Part shown: piece by piece, positions 11,075 to 21,951 of the stretch
Numbering within the stretch: position 1 is the stretch's first letter
How the letters are laid out: each line of letters begins with the position of its first letter
Assembly (NCBI GenBank): GCA_033032175.1
Contig: CM065316.1
Span: forward strand, 4,248,115 to 4,312,114
Direction: 5' to 3'
Length of the DNA: 64,000 nucleotides
DNA from: Saturnia japonica
Lineage: Eukaryota; Arthropoda; Insecta; Lepidoptera; Saturniidae
The notes under the pieces: generated by a model
The model's input: the letters and a program-made list of their open reading frames with translations, nothing else
The model's database searches: none
What the model was told of the DNA's origin: nothing
Position numbers and translations under genes: made by a program

Positions 11075-11270
11075 GCAGTAATTAAACATGTCTCAGTGGT
11101 AGCGTGTACGGACATCGTGTCGATGAACGTGACTTCGAATCCCTACAATGAACCTGAGCTTTCGGTGAAGGAAGAAATCGTGATGAAACCATAGCATGGT
11201 TGCAGGGCTTTATCTAATGTCTGGTTGGCTACCACCCTCAAGTTTAAAATTTGTCGCAACGCACTTAGAT
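11075..11270 (+). repeat. SINE family A, tRNA-related head
   Basis: Carries 'tctcagtggtagcgtgtacg' (A-box-like) and 'cttcgaatccctac' (B-box-like), then 'gaacctgagctttcggtgaa', 'catagcatggttgcagggct' and 'ttggctaccaccctcaagtt'. Polymerase III box spacing is plausible for a tRNA-derived SINE, but the boxes are degenerate. Confidence 0.6.
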
Positions 11271-11685
11271 AGATTAAAAAAACAATTGTATGAAATTCTT
11301 TGGAGATACACAAATCTAAATTTAAATTGAATGATATTTGTATATTGTAATTCTAATTTTAATTTCTTGCAATTTGTATTACAATAATTGGGTTTTTGTA
11401 AAACATGCTTTATTTATTTTAACATTAAATTTTTTTTTTCTTGATATATTCTTATATACATACACACATATTCTTGATATATTATACTTTCAACGTTTGG
11501 TATTCCTTTTTTTCATTTTAATTTTTATGTGTGTATTTACGGCTTACATTTTTTTTTTGTTAGGCTTTTTGGTATTTTTGTCGTCATTAACTCCAACATT
11601 AGACAACATAATTCATAACGATACACCGGTGCTGTGAAGTGCGAGTTGAATTAATTTAATATGGAAGAAACCGCGGGGCACGGAT
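11271..11685. other. T-rich unassigned DNA
   Basis: The 99-codon frame at 11338-11637 encodes a Phe/Leu/Ile-rich string because the DNA is T-rich. It has no start context or similarity supporting a gene. Confidence 0.55.
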
Positions 11686-12030
11686 AGTTTCAGTATATAG
11701 TACTAACAACCCGTCCCAGATTCCCACAGGTAGTAGAGCATATATGCCTACATTTTTTTTTTCGTCGTGTAATACATACAACTATTTCTGATCAAGCAGC
11801 GCACGCCAATAAAGCTCCCAGTCGGGATGCTTTTTCGAACATTTTCAACATTCATCGTTATATTTCAGCCAATTTACACAAAAACCCTAATGAATTTTAA
11901 CCTTAACCTTCCTCATTAATCACTCCGTCTATTGATGAAAACTCTATGAAAATCCGTTCGCTAGTTTTTGAGTTTATCGCGTTAAGACAGACAGACGCGG
12001 CGGAGGACTTTATTTTATAATATGTGTAGA
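11686..12030. repeat. Interspersed repeat with 'gacagacagacgcggcggag' end
   Basis: The left edge has 'acaacccgtcccagattccc'. The right edge has 'gacagacagacgcggcggag' followed by 'gactttattttataatatg'. Both ends are common boundary motifs of lepidopteran repeats. Interior is non-coding. Confidence 0.5.
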
Positions 12031-12451
12031 TAATTTATATTTTTGTGCTATAGTTCTCGGCGACAGAGTTGCCCTCCAAATTGTTTCTATGTATGAACAG
12101 TTTTATTTTTGTGTTTGATACAAAATTCTAATTGAAAACGCGAGCAAGTTGTTGCAATTTGAATATTGCAAATATTTCTATATAATCGTGGTGGTGCAAG
12201 GAAACTATTTGCTTAGTTGTTAGCAAACTTAACTGCATTGTTATTTGGAAGCTGAATGTGAGGTCATGTAAACTTAGTGACTGCGTTAATAAATTGTTGT
12301 GATTCTTTACGGTCTTTTTAGGAAGTTATATAGTTCACTATAATTATGCAATTATTAGGCTGCATAATGTTTTACAACGACTTGGTCTCTTTTATTGTTT
12401 CGATTATGAATATTTCACCATTTAATCTTTTTATTATTACTTCTAACGGCA
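12031..12451. other. Unassigned AT-rich DNA flanking the Jockey insertion
   Basis: No coding or repeat signal; forms the left side of the Jockey target site. Confidence 0.5.
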
Positions 12452-12459
12452 GGGAGTTC

Positions 12460-12463
<4 letters not shown>
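12452..12463. repeat. Target-site duplication, left copy (GGGAGTTCATCC)
   Basis: Twelve bases GGGAGTTCATCC lie directly before the T tract. They are repeated exactly at 16493-16504, directly after the element's 5' truncation point. This defines both edges of the Jockey insertion. Confidence 0.92.
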
Positions 12464-12505
<42 letters not shown>

Positions 12506-12509
<4 letters not shown>

Positions 12510-13010
12510 CTGACTACACTGTTAGCCTTAGGGGCCCTAAAGCCGCTGCGGCTTTTACAGCTTCACCGGACTTGGGGGCGAGCGCAGAGGGCACTCAGCC
12601 GCGAAAGTTTTGTGGACGACTCGCACGAGGGTGCCAAAGTGGCCGGACCTCGGCTCGGGCGGTCGTCGCGTTCGCAAATAGGTCGCGATCTATTCGAATC
12701 CCTACACCTACGATTCGAGCTAACTAAATATACACATAGGCACGTTCCCTTCCTCCTGGGAGGAAGGAAGGAACCGCGCGTATGTGTATTCAATAATCGG
12801 AATGTTTCTACACTAACTAGCGCTAACTAACTAGCGTAAAAAAAGAAAAAAAAAGGTCCCTCACAGAACCTATGTACCTGTGTGGTGTGCACGTGTGTAT
12901 GTTCATACGTGTGTAGTGTTGTATGTAGGTAGCTAAGTGATGCACGTACAGTGTCACTTGTATCGCGCGGGCGGTTGCCTGACCCAAGGGTTTCACACCG
13001 AGGAACGGAC
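12506..13010 (-). other. 3' UTR of the Jockey element
   Basis: About 505 bases lie between the ORF2 stop (13011-13013) and the poly(A). This GC-rich region includes 'gcggctttt', 'ttgggggcgagcgc' and 'gcactcagccgcgaaag' in plus orientation. These blocks are shared by all five tail copies. RT presumably recognises this region for target-primed reverse transcription (family knowledge, not shown here). Sense ORFs inside (for example 12563-12793) are not conserved in the other copies. Confidence 0.8.
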
Positions 13011-15904
13011 CTAGGCTTGGGTTACCGCTAGAGAGGGTGGACGTGACGGGTGTGCTGGAGCGAAATTGACCGCCCGCCCTCTGCGGAGAGAACGGTGGTT
13101 ACGCGGGCGTGGGCGCTGGCACGCTCTGTTTGGAGAGACGGATGTGTAATATTTATTCGAATTTTCGATGTGATCGTCGGGATCAATAAAAATATTGCGT
13201 GGCCGGCGTTTGCACCGGATGTCCGTGGGTGCCGGAACATAAGTGGCGGCTGTTTTTATTAACGGATTCGCGTGGTTCGACGCGGTGTCGAAATACGAAC
13301 GGGAGAGCTGTTTAACGTAGGCATGTATCGAAGGAAGCTCCATATCTCTATGGAGATCTACGCTTCGAACATACCACGGGGCCCCGGTGAGACGATAGAG
13401 GAACCTATTCTGTATCGATTGTAACCGTTTGAAACTCGACTCGGACATATGTGCGAACACGGCGCAACTGTATGTCAAAATTGGTCGAATACACGTCTTG
13501 TAGAGCGTGAGCTTATGTCGCGTGGACATTTTACTCACCGAACACAACAGAGGATGCAACCGGCCCAGGACCCACGCGGCCCTGTTCCTAACCTTACGGA
13601 TGTGGGGTCTAAAAGAGAGCCTACTATCTAGGGTTACCCCTAGATATTTGGTCTCTCTTACATACGGAATCGGATTATCGTAGAGCTTAACAGGTTTAAG
13701 CTTCCACGGTATCTGTGACGAATCCGCATCGAAGAGCATCGCGGCGCTCTTCGAGGGATTAACGGCTATACGCCACTCGTTAAACCACTTCCCGAGAGTG
13801 GTCACGGAGCGTTGGACTTTGTGTCTGAGGTGGGATCTATTCCTATCTGAGGCATATAAGACTGTATCGTCAGCGTATAGCCCTACCTCGACCTCCGGGA
13901 GTCGAGGTAGGTCACTGACGTACAGGTTAAATAGGCTAGGAGCCAGGATCGAACCTTGGGAACGCCTGAGCGTATTGGACGGGGCGTGGACAATTCACCT
14001 TCCACTCTATAGCGAAAGGTGCGATCTGTTAGATAGTCGCGAATTATTTTAATTAGCCTATCGGGGACTTCAAAGTGATACAACTTGTAGATCAATCCCT
14101 CGTGCCAGACCTTATCGAAGGCCTTGGCAACGTCGAAAAAGACCGCAAGTGTACGGCGGGGTTTATATAATTCAGCAAAATTAAATGCAACGTGCTCCGT
14201 GAGGCGGTGCACTTGATGAGTGCAAGAATATCTAGCACGGAAACCGAATTGCTCAGGCGGATAGAGGTCTTTCTCCTCTATTACTGACTTGAGACGGTTC
14301 AGAAGGATCCGCTCGTACATTTTCCCTAAAGTATTTAGGAGACTGATCGGGCGATAGCTGTCGGGAAGCGACGCGCTCTTGCCGGGCTTACGGATACCTA
14401 TGACTATTGCCTTTTTCCAGGCGGCTGGAAAATGGCAGTGGACTATGGCTACATTGAAGATGCAGACCAAAAGAGCTATGAGGCGATCAGGAAGAAGCCT
14501 AAGTACTTCATTCCTGATCCCGTCGGGACCTGGTGCTTTTCTGAGCTTAAGGCTTTTTATAATGGAAAGAACCTCCTCAGACGTGACTGGGGACAGGGAG
14601 GCTGTCGCGGGGAGCTTATCCAGCTCCCGCACGCATCCATCGATACCCTCGACCCGGTCGGTATTTGCATCGACACTGTTCGGAGAGCACTGGCTCTCCA
14701 AACAAGTGGCGAGGCACTCCGCCTTGTCGCTGCTATCGAAGGCGAGCGGTATACCGGGACCCCTGTCGAGGGGGGGCATAAGATAAGAAGCCTCTATTTT
14801 GAGGCTGCGAGCTAGTTTCCAGTAAGCCAGATGCGACGGCCTTAGCCCTTCGACGAGGGCGTCCCATCTGTGACTCCTGAGTTCTAATATGCGGGCTCTA
14901 ACCGCTCTCTGAAGCGCGCGTAAGCGTGCGCGGTTTTCCTCGGTCGGATAGTGGTCGTGCGCACGAGTCGCCGCGTTCTTTTCCGTCAACAACGCCCGCA
15001 CGTCGGCAGGGAGTACGAAGCGGCGATCGCTCGCCTCTTCGACCTCTCTCGAGGCCTCTCCGATGCCGACCTGCAGGTGGTCGACCAGGGAATCGATCGC
15101 GAGATCTACATCCGCAACGGACCCCAATACGTCCGGGATCCTATCTAAGCTGGACGAGGACGGCCTGTCCGCAAGATAATGTTTTAGCTTGGCATAGTCA
15201 ACCACTTGGACCGAAGGAGGGCTAGAGTCGTCTGGTTGACCTAGCTGCATGATGACCGGACGGTGGTCGGAGTCGAGTTCGTGTACGACCCGAATGAGTC
15301 GTAACCGAAGCGCGATACCTTTAATGAGAGCTACATCAAGCACTGTCGGCATACAGTTGTCTTGAAAGTGGGTGGGAGTGGGTGGCGCTATGACATCAAA
15401 GTTTAGCACGTTCGTTAGCTCTTCGAGTTTAACCCCATTACTGGAGTCTCTCCAATTGCCAAACGAAGTGTGTCCACAATTGAGGTCACCCGCTATAATG
15501 ACCGATTCACCGAGCGAAAGTAGCTTTTCTAGGTCAGACCTGAGAGGCTCTTTCCTCGGCGAGAGATAAACTGAAACTAACGTTATGGACGGGTGGTCGG
15601 TCATTCCTAGTCTACACACGGATACTTCCATATTGGTAAGTATCGGAGGATCTACCGGCGTACAATATAACGATCGTTTGTAATAAATGAGAGTGCCGCC
15701 CCCGCGGCCGGCCCGGTCATTTCTTACAATATTGTAGTTCGCGATTTTCGGATCACGTTTAGCACGCTTTAAGAGCGTCTCCTGCACTAAAAGAACATCT
15801 ACTTGGTGATCTTTAAGAAAGGTCGCGACGAGATCACGCTGCGGTAGTAGGCTTCGCGCGTTAAAAAAAGAAAGATTTAACGCTTTCGGCTTAAACTTTG
15901 CCAT
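13011..15904 (-). pseudogene. Jockey ORF2: endonuclease-reverse transcriptase with one frameshift
   Basis: The ORF starts with ATG at 15902-15904 (MAKFKPKALNLSFFNARSLL). The apurinic-type endonuclease occupies about residues 10-220, with N15, E42 (QET), D140 and N142 in GDLNC, D190 and SDHRP at 212-216. The RT begins near residue 450 (LRKAPGPDGI). It includes FPAAWKKA, SYRPISLLNTLGK and motif A DVAKAFDKVW (D591). At about codon 649 (13957) one base seems missing in the SGVPQGS motif, and the frame ends at 13883 after unrelated residues. The next frame continues at once with LAPSLFNLYV, the catalytic YADD at 13866-13877, then KYLGVTLDSRL and a C-terminal region to the stop at 13011. Corrected length is about 965 codons, normal for Jockey ORF2. 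No other inactivating change was seen. Antisense ORFs here are shadows. Confidence 0.92.
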
Positions 15905-16492
15905 TGAAAGGCCCTAAGTTATTATTACACGCCTCACGGTCGAGACGTTGTAGTGTCTCTGAGAGGCGGGGGAACGCGCAAGCGGTCTTGATGAGACCGA
16001 AGCGCTCTAGATGGTCATTGTAGTCAATGAGCTCGCGGATATCGTGCTCGCGAAGGAGCAGTATCATTAAGTCGTTACTATTAACGACAACGTTAGCGGG
16101 CGCGCGGGGCGCGGGAATATCCATAGCCATAAGGGGCTGTGGATTGGGGCGACGGGGGCCCCATGCGTTCTGCGATGAACGCACGGGTTGCGGTTGCACC
16201 GCGCGGGGTGCGGAGAGGCCGGCGGCGGCCGGTGACTGGCGCGGGACCGGCAGCGCGGGAAATTCCCCTGACGCCAGCGGGGGTTGCGCTTTGATGGCTG
16301 AGGCGGGGGGCGCCGCCCGGGGGGCCGCCTGCCTCTGCGTGCGTGGCCGCGTGGTGCGCGGGGCCTTGGGGCAACCGCGATAATTCGCGGGATGCCCCTC
16401 CTCCCCGCATAACACGCAGCTCGGGGGAACGACGGAGTCACGCTCGCGCGTGCACTCCCGTGTGGGGTGGTCCTCTCGGCACTTTACGCACC
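15891..16492 (-). pseudogene. Jockey ORF1 (gag-like, zinc knuckle), 5'-truncated
   Basis: The reading frame is open from 16637, but only the part from 16492 (residue 50 onward) belongs to the element. It starts RCVKCREDHPTREC and continues with a second knuckle, CVLCGEEGHPANYRGC. A Pro/Ala/Arg-rich linker follows, then a C-terminal segment with LREHDIRELIDYN. The first of the usual three zinc knuckles and the N-terminal domain are missing. The 48 preceding codons come from flanking DNA across the target-site duplication. The stop (TAA, 15891-15893) overlaps the ORF2 start by 14 bases (ATGGCAAAGTTTAA), an arrangement compatible with termination-reinitiation. Gag of this clade binds element RNA in the ribonucleoprotein (family knowledge). 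Confidence 0.88.
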
Positions 16493-16504
16493 GGGAGTTC
16501 ATCC
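16493..16504. repeat. Target-site duplication, right copy (GGGAGTTCATCC)
   Basis: Exact repeat of 12452-12463. Read on the minus strand it supplies the codons just before RCVKC in the chimeric frame. Confidence 0.92.
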
Positions 16505-16668
16505 TCATACTTTGGAGCCTAAATGGTTGCAGACAGTCCAGTTTCAGATATGTTTTCTGCAATAAATACTCTGAATTTGGAACGAGCTCCCAGTCCATAG
16601 GCTGCGGTGACTCTTTGCAATCAGGCGGACCGTACATTTGGTAGCCACCGTAGTAATATAAAAAAATT
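16505..16668 (+). repeat. Interspersed repeat tail cut by the Jockey insertion
   Basis: Ends with 'ccataggctgcggtgactct', 'aatcaggcggaccgtacatt', 'tggtagccaccgtagtaata' and an A-rich run. This matches the tail at 47193-47275 and is a frequent 3' end in lepidopteran repeats. The Jockey insertion site lies just upstream of the tail. Confidence 0.7.
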
Positions 16669-17025
16669 AAAATTCAGTTATGTGTGCCTATAAGTAAGTA
16701 AACTAAAACTTCTATATATACCACTAGTAAGGAAAACATATTATAGATAGAATGCATTTCTAATCCAAGCGAGCAAGCAATTTAATTCCCTAAATGATAG
16801 TATTGCTTCATTTAGCACTCGTGTATCTTCTCTAAGACTTAGTTTAAGCCGATGGTTTAAGCAGAGAGTTTTTTCTGTAATTGGTTTTTGTTTTTATTTC
16901 TTTTGGTTTATTCTCTACGTCGCTGACTTTTTTTCCATTCCTGTTAACTAGGTATATTTATTTGCAAAAACTTGTAATTGGTTTTCTTGTTCGATTATTT
17001 TTACATTTTTTTAATTAAATTATCT
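16669..17025. other. Unassigned AT-rich DNA
   Basis: Nothing recognised. Confidence 0.5.
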
Positions 17026-17172
17026 ATTAAGCTTTTGGCGAAAATCTTATCTCATGTTAAGTGACGATTTTGCCCAAGGTAATACGCTAAGCCTAATGGG
17101 GGAACTGGTTCTCAAGTGGAGATATCTGATCACACCTATAGGTGCTTAGCGATAGATTTTTAGCTAAACTAG
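17026..17172 (-). repeat. SINE family A, partial copy
   Basis: Plus orientation: 'gttaagtgacgattttgccc', 'acgctaagcctaatggggga' and 'cacacctataggtgcttagc', in the same order as 9948-10200. Confidence 0.65.
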
Positions 17173-17660
17173 CCCACCCGATTCTTCTTCAACATCAATC
17201 TTCAAACTGACAAAATCCGTACGCCAACAGTTTGATAACCTCTGCTATCTGATAACAAAATTACCGTTTAGACCAAATGGTTTGCAATTGCGCGATTCCC
17301 ACGTGTCTTTACGAGTCCTCAATATTGAATACAACCAATATTGTCTTTATCGTTTTTTTGAAGTGAAAACTTCTATAGGGAGGTTTGAATAAGGAGTAAA
17401 TGCATTTAAGTCGTCATCGACATAGTCACGTGATGTGTTAACGATAAACGGAGTGTTTGTAGCAATATAACCCGAAAATTAAAAATAATAATAATTGGAT
17501 ATCCAAAAATAGCAACTGTATGTTTATAGTTTTAAGTTTTCACTTTTGTCGGTAGTCCTCATGACTGCGTTGTATTTTTTTTAAATTCCAGATGTAGTGT
17601 GAAATTGTGAAATAATAAAGCGGCTTGCGGTTTATATACGCGCTTTTCCCGCCCTGTCTA
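17173..17660. other. Unassigned DNA
   Basis: Nothing recognised; ends at the next TIR element. Confidence 0.45.
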
Positions 17661-18477
17661 CACTGCGATTAAACGCAAGCGGTTTTGGAAGAGCTGAAAA
17701 GGCCAAAACGTACAAAAACGCACTGCAGCTGGCGTTTTCTCGATTTAATTTCGGTGCCAACATGGATTTCTGGCGAGCAGCGTGAGCTGTGGTTTTGATT
17801 TAAAAAAAAAATTGAAAATGTTATCAACGCCACCAACGTAGGTACTGGGTACATCCACTAACCGATCAAAGACATTTGAAAGGATACTTTTGCAAAATGC
17901 ACGACAATGTGCGAGAGCATCCCGATAAGATTTTTAACTGCTATAATGTCATAATGTCGATCCGTACTTTTGACAAATTATTACAAGCTGTAGGCTGGTA
18001 TCTACAATATAAACACAATACATTTTGTAAGGCAATATCACCTTAAGAATGTAAACAAGCCGCTGCGCTCGAACACCTTATATTAAATTAACCGCGTGCG
18101 GTTAACCGCTGTACATGCACCACCATCTAAATAAGTCGAAGCGTTTTAAGATAGGTAACGCACAGAAAACTTTATTTGGAGATTTCTCTTTACTTTAGAC
18201 AGTAAAATTGGAGAAATGCCTGCACACTTTAGAAGATTGCGGCCAAATAACCCAGTGTTGTGTTCCTGTGGTGAGCAGGGTTTTTAGAACTCGTTGGTGT
18301 AGGTTTGGAGGTTCAAGGTGGACAAGGTGCTAATCAAACCTAAGGTATTATAAAAAAACCGCTACAGAAACGTTTTTAAAATCAGTCACTGAAACAAAAT
18401 CGCTAGCGTTTTTTTCTATACAAGGGTATAGAAAGCTGTGCGTTACATTTCGAAACCGCTAGCGTTTAATCGCAGTG
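17661..18477. mobile_element. Candidate DNA transposon with 25-bp TIRs
   Basis: Left end CACTGCGATTAAACGCAAGC followed by GGTTT. The reverse complement of the right end (18453-18477) is CACTGCGATTAAACGCTAGC followed by GGTTT, one mismatch in 25. A second, inner inverted pair with 'taacgcacag' cores lies at about 18152 and 18432. A repeat of another family is nested at 18225-18340. No transposase and no clear duplication of flanks (CCTGTCTA and CGTAATAA), so the superfamily is undetermined. Confidence 0.6.
18225..18340 (-). repeat. CACAGGAACACAAC-core repeat, nested copy
   Basis: Plus orientation 'gcggccaaataacccagtgt', 'tgtgttcctgtggtgagcag', the reverse of 829-1000, inserted inside the TIR element. 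Confidence 0.6.
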
Positions 18478-18954
18478 CGTAATAAGCCTTATAGTCAATA
18501 TTCAATGTGTGAATTGAACTCGTGACCTCTAGGCTCTACATTATATTACTGTCATTGCGGTAAGAGCCTATGCATGTATTAAGATCTCAATGTTATCTCT
18601 ATCTCGGTTGAAATATCCTACGTCTATTGATCAGGTTTAATATAATACTCAATTTGTGAAGCTTCCAAATCTTAGTGTCGTCGTGTCATTTAATATACCT
18701 TTATTAAATTTTCTAACGCAATCAATGAAATCGCTGTTATTACACAATTTAAGTGTAAAGAAATTCCAGTGAATTATTACAAAAGTTTTCAATGAAATTT
18801 TAAACTACTGTTTATTCATTAAACATTTTATTTCTGCAAAAAAATATCGTTTCTTTTTTTTTAAATTAAAGATTCTCTAAGAAATTAAAAATCACACCCA
18901 AAGAAGTTTTACTTTTAAAATTCTGTAATTTAATACTGTAAAGTTAAGTGTTTA
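18478..18954. other. Unassigned AT-rich DNA
   Basis: Nothing recognised. Confidence 0.5.
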
Positions 18955-19050
18955 TAATTTGGTTTCTCGGAAACTGCTCCGGCAATTTGGATGAAAATTT
19001 GAATTTCATTAATGTTTCACTATTCAAGCTTACCTAAACAGGTGTTTTTT
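18955..19050 (+). repeat. 'ggtttctcggaaac' repeat
   Basis: 'ttggtttctcggaaactgct' is followed by 'aatttggatgaaaattt' and 'aggtgttttttt'. Copies at 28490-28633 and, reversed, 56372-56478. Confidence 0.55.
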
Positions 19051-19175
19051 TTTATTTTTCAAGACATGGAAGCAAATATCTGTAGCGCAGTTATTAGAGT
19101 ACATTATTAAACCTCTAATTTATATATTATATTTTGATTCCTTGTGTTAATGTTGAATAGTAAGCTAGGACACAA

Positions 19176-19270
19176 TTGTATCCGAATGGATCGTGACCAC
19201 CTTAGACCAACTTACATCACACGCTTGTCGATTGGACGACCGTCGATGGATTGCTGATATTTTGGTGATC
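19176..19270 (+). repeat. Fragment of the 'gaccgtcgatgg' repeat family
   Basis: 'aattgtatccgaatggatcg', 'tgaccacc' and 'cgaccgtcgatggattgctg' correspond to parts of the copy at 24560-24740. Confidence 0.45.
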
Positions 19271-19694
19271 ACAGCTGTTTTTAGAATATGTTGTGCTTAG
19301 CATTAGACACAAGACAATCACTATACCTTACTATAATAAATAGGTATTATAGAAAATAAAAAGTTGCACTGAGATTTTTATTGGACCTCTCATTAAATGA
19401 GAGTTGGTGAGATTTTTCCGAACACCTTCACTCTAATTTTGAGCTCACATAATTATTGGATGCCACTTAGACGCCTTCCAATTGAGTTTTCGAAGCGATT
19501 ACGTATCTATATCTTCAATTTTCACGTTGATGAACTTGGGTTTAAACCGTGAAATGCGTCTGAAATTTACGTGAAGGAAAGCTTAATTAAAATGCAATAA
19601 TCGCGTGGTCATGGTGATCGTGAAATTGGGTAATTCGAGCAATTTACAACAAGAAACCTCGCGAATTACTACACAACAAGTTTTAGCAATATAA
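19271..19694. other. Unassigned DNA
   Basis: No recognisable feature before the LINE fragment. Confidence 0.45.
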
Positions 19695-20170
19695 AATTTT
19701 GATGTTACCCTCTTTGACAATTTAATATATTATGTTCGCAAAAACATATATAAACTAGATTTTGTTAACGACCGGGATAGTTTTAATCCAGAAATAAATA
19801 GAAATTTGACTTCCTATGTTGTATGTGAAAGCAACAAAAATGTTTCCGGTAAAAGTGCTAGGTTCTATAATAAGGTTCCTAACTATGTTATCGATTTTCC
19901 GGACAATAGCTTCAAAGTCCATGTGAAGAAGGTTTTATTGTCAAAAATATGATATAGGGTAGATAATTACGTGAATTATAGTGACATTTGCAAATGAACC
20001 CGTCTTATATAAATGTAAACCAGGTATAAATAATATTTACACAAAAAAATCCGATCGAGTTTCTTTCCGGATCTTCTCGATGACTGGGATGTTTTTTGAA
20101 CCGTTAGTAATGTTTTGAATTTCATAACTACCTTTTTAAGGTCAAAACTGAATAAATTATTATTGATTTA
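19695..20170 (+). pseudogene. CR1-like LINE, extreme RT C-terminus plus 3' UTR
   Basis: The frame at 19695-19952 reads FDVTLFDNLIYYVRKN, DFVNDRDSFNPEINRN, GKSARFYNKVPNYVID and FKVHVKKVLLSKI before a stop. This is the usual ending of CR1/Jockey-type RT proteins, with the VRKN box, the RN box, and the FYNK-P box followed by FK-hydrophobic spacing. The 3' part (20041-20170) has 'gagtttctttccggatcttc', 'gaaccgttagtaatg' and 'aactgaataaatt', the same UTR arrangement seen reversed at 1461-1690 and 35650-35910. The upstream RT core is absent. Confidence 0.75.
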
Positions 20171-21951
20171 GATAAGGCATTTTGTAATACTCCTGGCTAT
20201 CATTTTCAATATCATAACTTGATAAGCTGTCCCAACATCACATAACTTCAGCCTGTTTCGGTTAATAACGATCATTATGGGCGCTGTCAACCATTTAGAA
20301 AATATTATAAATTTATTTCAGCTAGTTGTAAACCTTTTTCTTACTTAGCAACATAATATTATTATCTAAGCATATTTAAAAATAAATTACTTCTTCGTTT
20401 GGCATCAGAAACACAAGTCGTTTCATTATTTGATTAAAAGGTTTAATATTTTTATTAGCTATTATCTAACACAAAAGTTTCATCAATTGGATCATCATTC
20501 TCTACAGAATTAATATAACCACTTAGTTCACTTTAGGTTTTATTATCTCATTGCAAACATTTGTATTGACACTACCAAAAGTTTGAGTAGTCGAGTTTTC
20601 GAGGATAGACCATGTCTGGATAAACGAACTAGGAATCTCCCAGATTAGACAATGCGATGTCCTGCCGAGTACAGCTGGATGAAACTTTATGCAAAGATTC
20701 TACCAAAACAGTGTTATACTTTAATTGCAGCATGATTGCAATGATACTGACTGCGCCACATAAACTATGTATAAGTTCACATTTAGGGGACTTCCATTAA
20801 TTACTAAAGTGAGTTTATTAATCCCACAGAGTAAATTAACAACCACTATTGTCAAACTTGAAAATAATGTTGCATTTTTGTGTTGTGCAGTCGTATATTT
20901 TACATTTTAAGTAATGAATTGAAGGTTTGTATTTATTAATTGAATTATTTTGTGTTATTCGATATACCTGATAACTTACTGTTATCATTACATAATTAAG
21001 GAAACTTTGATTTATTTACGGCGAACAAATAAAAAATACTTAGATAAATGCTTCGGTTGGCCCACGAGAGAAGCGATTTTGTTTCCTTCACATTCGAAGA
21101 GTTCACTTGTTTCTCAGAAAAACTTATCAAGGGGTATAATAATATCACGGTTTTACAATTATTTCCGATTTGTTATAATGCTATTTTAAAAATACAATAA
21201 ACTAGCAACACGTGAAATGACATTTTACTCCGTGGGAATAAAAACCCACGTTACATGAGGTATTTTTTTTAAAGCATCCCTTTTACCTCAAGTGACACTG
21301 ATTTGATTTATTCATGTATTTACACAGCTAGTAAAATATAAAATTATTGTTGTATTTCGGATTACAAAAGCTCAACAAATAATTCACCTAATTTTATATT
21401 CACTGCTGGAATTGCCAAGGATAGACTGGATGATGATAATCGTGATTAAGATAGACGCTCTTTATTTTCGCCTATTTTTAAGTAGCTTAAAATTGTTATA
21501 GTGTTTTATTCTTGTACTATGAAAGTATTAAATCAAATCCCTTTAAAGCTAAAGTAATACATTAATGATTGCTTTCCGCGCTGCTTTAATTAGATACTCG
21601 TCGGTCCTAAACCAATCATTAATCTATGAATAAAGTATAAAAAACCAAGTTTGTATGTAAGTTCTCCCTTATTTGTCGAAAACTGGAATTAATGCTTTAG
21701 TAAACATTATCAAGGGTAGTTAAGAATTTCCTTTTACAAACATGCACTGTCATTAGTCAGTTGATGACGTCATTGTTTGCTTTTAATTTGTAGTTATGAA
21801 ATACATAGGTGAGGTCGAAATAGTCAAAGAATATTCTGCTTTTATCTTTTCTGCAACAATCACGAAATGAAGCTCAATTCTACATTTTCTATGATTTTTT
21901 TTTCATCAAGTTTACAAGAAGTAACGGTGATTAATATTTAATCTATACTAA
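20171..21951. other. Long unassigned AT-rich stretch
   Basis: Contains 'actccgtgggaataaaaacc' at about 21227, which is echoed at about 51688. A 79-codon frame at 20950-21189 has no recognised motif and is not called. Confidence 0.45.

Larger units (their letters stand above)
12464..16492 (-). mobile_element. Jockey-clade non-LTR retrotransposon, 5'-truncated, 4029 bp
   Basis: The minus-strand element runs from the truncated 5' edge at 16492 through a gag remnant, a coupled endonuclease-RT ORF and a 3' UTR to a 42-nt poly(A) tract (T's at 12464-12505). It is flanked by perfect 12-bp duplications (12452-12463 and 16493-16504). Jockey clade is inferred from three things: the CVKC...CVLC...GHPANYRGCP zinc knuckles of gag, the apurinic-type endonuclease followed by RT, and the poly(A) end without RNase H. 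The first zinc knuckle and everything upstream, including any 5' promoter, were lost by 5' truncation at insertion. The exact duplication, long poly(A) and single frameshift suggest a fairly recent insertion. Shorter tails of the family lie at 2527, 26865, 45014, 51017 and 59655. Confidence 0.92.

Noticed and set aside
11338..11637. Possible membrane protein of 99 residues
   Set aside because: Hydrophobicity follows directly from T-rich low-complexity DNA, and there is no supporting context.
12563..12793. Sense frame of 76 codons in the Jockey 3' UTR, similar to the small frame at 50994-51182
   Set aside because: The frame is interrupted or differs in other tail copies; better explained as conserved UTR.
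16067..16441. Alternative minus-strand frames of 105 and 124 codons inside ORF1
   Set aside because: Pro/Arg-rich readings of the GC-rich gag linker in wrong frames; the zinc-knuckle frame is the real one.
13798..16644. Plus-strand ORFs antisense to the Jockey element (for example 14379-14786, 14926-15225, 16027-16383)
   Set aside because: They are shadows of ORF1/ORF2 on the minus strand; GC-rich coding DNA keeps the opposite strand open.
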